Positions 7,571 to 12,146 of a DNA stretch of 12,146 nucleotides are shown in pieces. A program made the position numbers and the translations under genes. Under the pieces are notes generated by a model. The model was not told the DNA's origin. It saw only the letters and a program-made list of their open reading frames with translations, and made no database searches. Numbering within the stretch: position 1 is the stretch's first letter; each line of letters starts with the position of its first letter. The stretch spans positions 1 to 12,146 of the forward strand of contig JANBQC010000741.1 in NCBI GenBank assembly GCA_027576995.1, written 5' to 3'. The stretch comes from Dimargaris cristalligena (lineage: Eukaryota; Kickxellomycota; Dimargaritomycetes; Dimargaritales; Dimargaritaceae).

Positions 7571-10144
7571 GGCGAGAAAGGATGAGCCAAAAAGAGGGCG
7601 GACAAATAAGTGAAGCGGTGGGCGAAATACAGAGAAACAAAGTACCAGGCCTGTTGTAGCAAGTGTTACTTGGGCAACACGGAGAGGAAAGTGCTATGTA
7701 TGTATAATAAATTCAATTTCTATAATAAAGAGATGAGAGAACACAATACCACACCCCTTTGCTTTGGGTAAGAAGAATGGACTTGGTTTGGTAAGGAATG
7801 GTATTCAACGGGAGAAAGAAGAGAGCAGGGAGACAGTGAGGACGGTGGGTATATATAAGTATGTGCGTAGAATGAATGGAGAAATGGTATGGCCGATGTA
7901 TGTGCACTGGCATTTAATAATTTGGGCTTTATCCGCAACAGCGGCTAAGGCGTGCGGGAGGACTTTGGCTGGGCTCCGCATATTCTGTAGCTATTATTGA
8001 CACCGGCCACGCTGGGGAATAAGTACTACTACTCTAGAATAGAATAGAATATATATAGGATTTCTATCCACAGTGGGTGGGAACCTGGCACTACACATTC
8101 GGCAGCCTGTCAAAACGATGCCCCAGATTGGGTGGGTTTCGAGACTATGATAGGTCCAAGACTACCAAGTAAAAGTATGTTGGACACTCCCAGCAGCGGA
8201 TGCTACCCAATAAAGGCACGATCATCATCCCCATTGCTTTATGCTGGTGGAAAGAAGAGAAGGAAGGGCATGGCGCTGTTCCACTCCTTCTCCTCTTCCT
8301 AGTTAGGTGCGATTTATCCTGCACACCATTCATCATTCAGTATAAACCATTCGGGGAGTTGCACATGCCTCTTGTCATGGCAGATAGCATCTCTCTCCGA
8401 TTCTAGTTAGTTAGCCCACCACCACCCGGTATCCCTCTAAAAAAAGGAAATGCACCGCTAATGTGATTGATTGCCCCCATTAATTGCTGCCATTCGTTGG
8501 TTAGATTGAATCCCCTCCCCCTCCCGTTAGAGGAATACCGCCACTATTATTAGTACCGTTGTGGACAAATAATCACTTGGACCTTAGTCGGTCGGTAGCC
8601 ATAATACTTACATCATACATAGGAGGCAGACAGACAGACGACTGCTTATCCAGAATGCAGGGTAGAGGCTCTGGACTTGAGGAAGTGCACTTATCCCCTA
8701 GAAGAGGCCTAGATGGCCTGATGGTTCTCAGTAGACTGCGAATCCCTTGCCCAAGCCCAAATACCGCAAATGTATAGTCCGTTTAGGACTATTATACTAC
8801 TCCCTCAACCGGAAACCCCAACTTCTGTGAAGGGGGGGAGGGTAGAGCTAACCAATACAGTCGGCTAAATTTATAAAATGTTATTTCCCTATTCTATACT
8901 TGGGAATCCAGGGGGTGTGACTTGGTATAAATTGGCCCACCTGACCACTGTGGGATGGAGTGATAGAGGGCGGCGAGGGGGGATGTAAGCAGCAGAGCAG
9001 TGGTAATTGGTAGCCGACTGGCATTAAAAAGCGCGAGGTGTATACTTACTAACTTTGTAAACTATTCAGTATCAGATGGGTATCCTCCTGCCCTCCGCCT
9101 TATCCTACACTTATCCTACACTTGGCCCATTTTGAACATATATGTATGTATCCAAATTTAGCCACGCTTCAATAATATGGGTGGGCCATTTCGTTTGGGT
9201 AATCGGCCCAATACACGGATTGGACTTTCTATTCGACAACCCTATCCCCGGCTTCGATATTTTAACCCCCTATTATTTGCCGTAAATTAGTATAAACTAG
9301 TGATTATATAAGCTACACGCCCAACGAAACATTAGAATATAGGTACAGACTTGGCAAATAGTAATTACCGGCGTGTAATTAAGCCACGAAGGCCCCCATT
9401 CACTACCCGCCACCTAGGATAATAGTACTCCTAACATATGCGACATCGCTTTATATAAGTCGGTACATGAATAGGTCCAACAATAACCGACTAATTTACA
9501 AGAGTAGGCTGAAATCTATAGTAACTCTAATATAAGTCACTGTAGCAAATTCGGAGATATTGAAACCAGACGCGGAAATCATCCGGCCCTTTCGCATACA
9601 TTTAGCCTACTGAATAAAGCTTCCTAAAACCATAGCTGACCGTCCAATTATTATTCTAAAGTAGATCATATCATGAGGAGGCGTCATAAAAGAACCTCTT
9701 CACATTATATTTGCCATTTCCCCATCGACTGATCGTCTTTTAATCTTCACTGTGATGCAGCCAGGTACTGCTGACATTTAGAATTTACACCAAACTCATG
9801 GCCAGGCAATTGCTTCAAAAATGAGATTACTTGCAAGTAGCTTGCTGACTCTCGCACCCGAAACAGCCCCAGCCTTCGTAGAAATACCCCGTGATACACC
9901 ACCACACGCAAATGCAAAGTCAACAATAGTTTGCAGTATAATCCGAATTCTCTTTATCGTAGGCCTGTTAGCCACTACTTCAACTATGGGGTAAACGTGA
10001 TCTTGGAATTACCTTTGATCATACTCTAGTAGTAACCAATGCTACACGGAATACAAGGACTAGGTATTCAAACATGGTGGCTTTGACAATAGCCTGTGGT
10101 CAATAGTGGCTAACTAAGATACCTAGGACCAATCACAGTTTTCT
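7571..10144. other. Long region without a recognisable gene
   Basis: Several short open frames exist but none has a recognisable motif. The sequence becomes AT-richer after about 9000. Local repeats include TAGAA-type units near 8034-8050, CAGA units near 8627-8639 and an 11-bp direct repeat CTTATCCTACA at 9099-9109 and 9110-9120. No tRNA or other structured RNA was found. A gene with many small exons cannot be excluded by eye. Confidence 0.5.
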
Positions 10145-10327
10145 CTATAAGGTAGTCCTGTTTCCAAAAATTTCGCGCACCAGTCCTAATTCTAGTGAGC
10201 AGATATCCAATAGATCATTAGGATTTACAATAAATTCCATATAATACATGATATATTGGTGTCCACCAACATGACCAACTAATTTATCAATTGTAATCAA
10301 CTTATTCTTATAGTAACTATATCCCAT
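10145..10327 (-). pseudogene. Open fragment with faint chromodomain-like pattern, possible retroelement relic
   Basis: The minus-strand frame of 60 codons is not low-complexity. The stretch IDKLVGHVGGHQYI, then EF, NPNDLL, and near the end LGLVREIFGN, loosely follows the spacing of chromodomains at the end of Ty3/gypsy integrases (ExEKILDHR..QYLVKWKG....D.TWEP..L....LV.EF). The aromatic tryptophans of that fold are missing, so it would be degenerate. No integrase or reverse transcriptase motif was seen next to it. The resemblance may be chance. Confidence 0.22.
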
Positions 10328-10844
10328 CCAAGTCTCATTATAAGTCGCTCAATGGCAGTTTTCCGTTCACAGCGATTTGTGCTACAAAGCAATACAATTT
10401 TTTATCAATGGGGAGTAAAAATGTGCCAAGAGGATGCCCAAAAACCGGGTAAAGAAGGGCATTTTATAGATATCAATAAATATAATTACCAAGATAGGGG
10501 ACAAGCTAATTAGAAAATGAGGCATCAATAGTCAGTCAATTAGCTACGGGTTACGTATGGAAATAATTGGCTTGGCTCTACATAGCCGAATTGACCAAGG
10601 CATACACGTGGGGCTAATCAGAGAAATACTAGATGGAACTACTAGGTGATCAAATAAACCACTAGCAGGTACTGAAGGTGGGGTATGGACATTGTATGGG
10701 TGAACAAGGAGGATGGGCATGGTTGAAGAGGGGCACCATGCCTGTGGTTACGTGGTCGTCCCTCGAAGATACAAGCTGGCCATGGTTGCAAATAGAGCAT
10801 GACTACTTATTGGGCTTAATTATTTCGATTTTTAAGTATATATA
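10328..10844. other. AT-rich spacer before the Tc1-type element, no gene seen
   Basis: The only sizeable plus-strand frame (starting at 10678) runs through the transposon end and has no recognisable motif. The stretch ends in TATA next to the transposon terminal repeat, compatible with a TA target site. Confidence 0.45.
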
Positions 10845-11600
10845 CAGTGGCTCCAAAAAGGGTATCAATATTTTGCACTTTTGAATTTGAATAACAATTA
10901 CTCAACACTTAGGAAAGCTATCCATAAATAAATACCACCATAAAAAATCCCCGTGTCTCTAGAATAAATTTGTATAATTATAAGTTTATAACTATATTCA
11001 ATAAAAAGATTTAAAGATTTAAAAAAGATTGGCACATTGATACACTTATTGGAATTGCCGCAAAAAAATAAAAAATCTTCAAAAATGATGGTTAATAGTC
11101 AATTCAGTAACCCTTATTGGTAAGAACCTGTTTTCAACACTTGTGCATGGTACCAATGACCTTTTGGCACTCCTCTTTGGTAACTGCATACCAAGTTACT
11201 TGAATCTTTTCCCAATGTTCAATCATCCCTTTAGGAGGCTGGTTAAAGTTACAGTAGAGCTGATTTTTGAGAAGGGCCTACATGTTTTCAATGGGGTTAA
11301 GGTCCGGGGACTGTGTAGGCTACTCTATAACCTTGAATCTCTGCTTGGTAAGCCATTTTTGGACAGATTTGGCTGTGTGTTTGGGGTCATTATCCTATTG
11401 AAAGGTTATTTTATTAATGTTAATGTGATAATTTTCAACTGAAGAGGACAGATACTCCTCAAGGATACCCTTGTAGAGGTACTGGTCAAGTATGTTGCCA
11501 ATTTTAACAATATTGCCAATACCATTGGATATAATACAGCTCCAAAGCTCGATGTTTCCATCACCATGTTTAATGGTTTTATCAATATGGGTGAAGTTCA
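10845..11600 (-). mobile_element. Decayed Tc1/mariner element, right end and 3' half
   Basis: The terminal sequence CAGTGGCTCCAAAAAGGG beginning at 10845, directly after TA, is typical of Tc1-like inverted repeats and continues with ATCAATATTTTGCACTTTT. About 250 AT-rich bases separate it from the 3' end of a minus-strand transposase relic. The partner inverted repeat is not visible; from family length (about 1.6 kb) it would fall beyond 12146 or has been lost. Clear family similarity stops near 11600, where the N-terminal half of the transposase should continue, so the element appears interrupted, deleted or strongly diverged there. Confidence 0.8.
11092..11600 (-). pseudogene. Tc1-type DDE transposase, C-terminal half, five in-frame stops
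   Basis: A single uninterrupted frame runs from about HIDKTIKHG down to the terminal TAA at 11094-11092. Recognisable family segments are KHGDGNIELWSC (family KHGGG..VWGC), LDQYLYKGILEEYL, DNDPKHTAKSVQKWL with the second catalytic Asp, and PTQSPDLNPIENM with the third acidic residue. No frameshift is needed. Five stops interrupt it: TAG 11397-11395 (where the family has Gln), TAG 11322-11320, TAG 11280-11278, TGA 11136-11134 and TGA 11106-11104 (the last four at Trp positions). The catalytic first Asp and the DNA-binding N-terminus are not visible. It cannot encode an active transposase. Confidence 0.88.
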
Positions 11601-12146
11601 ACCTGGCTATATAGGGTAAAATCAATATAGGTGGGTCATTATATTCAGGCCATGTGACCTTTAGGGGATGGACATAACCTCCCCCCCCTATATTATCCAC
11701 CCATCCATCACCACCAACATAAGCCAAGGAGACTTGGCCTATATTACAATGGGGAGGGGGCATGCCCAGAAAGGGCAGGGGCAGTACTGATACTCAATTG
11801 AGTACCAGCATAGTTGGTGGGGTTATATTTATACTTATAATTGTACTAACCCCATAATTCAATTATAAGCCCTGTCCTTTTAAGCTCTGCCCTGTTTGCT
11901 TTAACTAGCTTTTTAGCCAGCTGTTTTAAATAAAAAGAAAGGTCACTAAAAGGTGCTACCAAATGATAAAAAGGGAATGCCAATTGGTGAATGGAAGGCA
12001 GAGGCTTCTAAATTCGAATGGGAGTAGCTGTAAAGAACTGAACTCAAATCCTTGAAAACTGAACTTTATTTGAAAACTGAACTTTATTTGAAAAGATAGA
12101 TAATAAAAGGGAAAGGTGATGATAGACTTGCTGTTCCAAGAGGTGG
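11601..12146. other. Unassigned repeat-like DNA at the window end
   Basis: This is where the transposase N-terminus would be expected, but I cannot recognise it. The sequence holds a 14-bp palindrome (11791-11804), a 10-bp inverted repeat (11834-11843 with 11860-11869) and an 18-bp tandem duplication. A minus-strand open stretch (12007-11846) encodes 53 residues including KQLAKKLVKANRAELKRTG before a stop; it looks protein-like but matches nothing I know. A second mobile element inserted into the Tc1 copy is one explanation. Confidence 0.4.
12054..12094. repeat. 18-bp tandem direct repeat
   Basis: The unit GAAAACTGAACTTTATTT occurs twice without a gap (12054-12071 and 12072-12089), and the first five bases of a third copy follow. 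The two copies are identical, which suggests a recent duplication. Confidence 0.92.

Noticed and set aside
6844..7662. A 272-codon minus-strand frame running through the ras start as an N-terminal extension and read-through of intron 1
   Set aside because: The part upstream of 7170 is Ser/Pro/Leu-rich low complexity from a CT-rich promoter. The part after K16 reads through a clear GTAAGT donor instead of continuing the Ras P-loop.
8700..8770. tRNA-like look of the sequence around GATGGCCTGATGGTT
   Set aside because: It vaguely resembles a D-arm, but no anticodon stem, T-arm or acceptor pairing can be formed around it.
11143..11442. Plus-strand 99-codon frame
   Set aside because: The opposite strand encodes the DNDPKHTAK and SPDLNPIEN transposase segments, so this is an antisense shadow of the pseudogene.
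1..12146. CRISPR arrays, bacterial operons or phage elements
   Set aside because: The window is eukaryotic with spliceosomal introns, and no spaced repeat array or bacterial gene arrangement is present.

Overview
This is a eukaryotic nuclear window, almost certainly fungal. It carries a nuclear-encoded mitochondrial complex III core subunit (QCR2), a Ras GTPase of the fungal Ras2/RasB type split by spliceosomal introns, the 5' part of a tRNA-Leu(AAG) gene, and the decayed remains of a Tc1/mariner transposon. The coding sequence of QCR2 is GC-rich, whereas the spacers are AT-richer and full of short repeats. The many introns and tiny exons would fit an early-diverging fungus better than a yeast, but the sequence alone does not place it.

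Layout: (1) 1-55, minus strand: tRNA-Leu(AAG), cut by the window edge before the variable arm is complete. (2) 594-1967, minus: intronless QCR2, with a likely 5'UTR intron (1980-2287) and a TATA-like box (2339-2344). (3) 1968-5138: promoter and a long spacer without a recognisable gene, holding one large fold-back sequence (3377-3536). (4) 5139-7170, minus: the ras gene, seven coding exons and six introns, encoding 195 residues. (5) 7171-10844: a purine-rich (pyrimidine-rich on the ras strand) upstream region, then about 3 kb with no convincing gene apart from one possible chromodomain-like relic. (6) 10845-11600, minus: right-hand inverted-repeat end and C-terminal half of a Tc1-type transposase with five in-frame stops, followed to the window end by unassigned repeat-like DNA with palindromes.

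The main result is in the ras gene. The conserved switch I sequence can be restored in frame only if a two-nucleotide exon (AG at 6233-6234) lies between two introns. It is flanked by a TTCAG acceptor and a GTAAGT donor, and it is the only AG-A/G-GT arrangement in the 573-nt interval. It supplies the last two bases of the Glu30 codon, and skipping it leads to a stop six codons later. The two preceding exons are also microexons (18 and 22 nt).

The genes do not form a pathway together: QCR2 serves respiration, Ras serves membrane signalling, and the tRNA serves translation.
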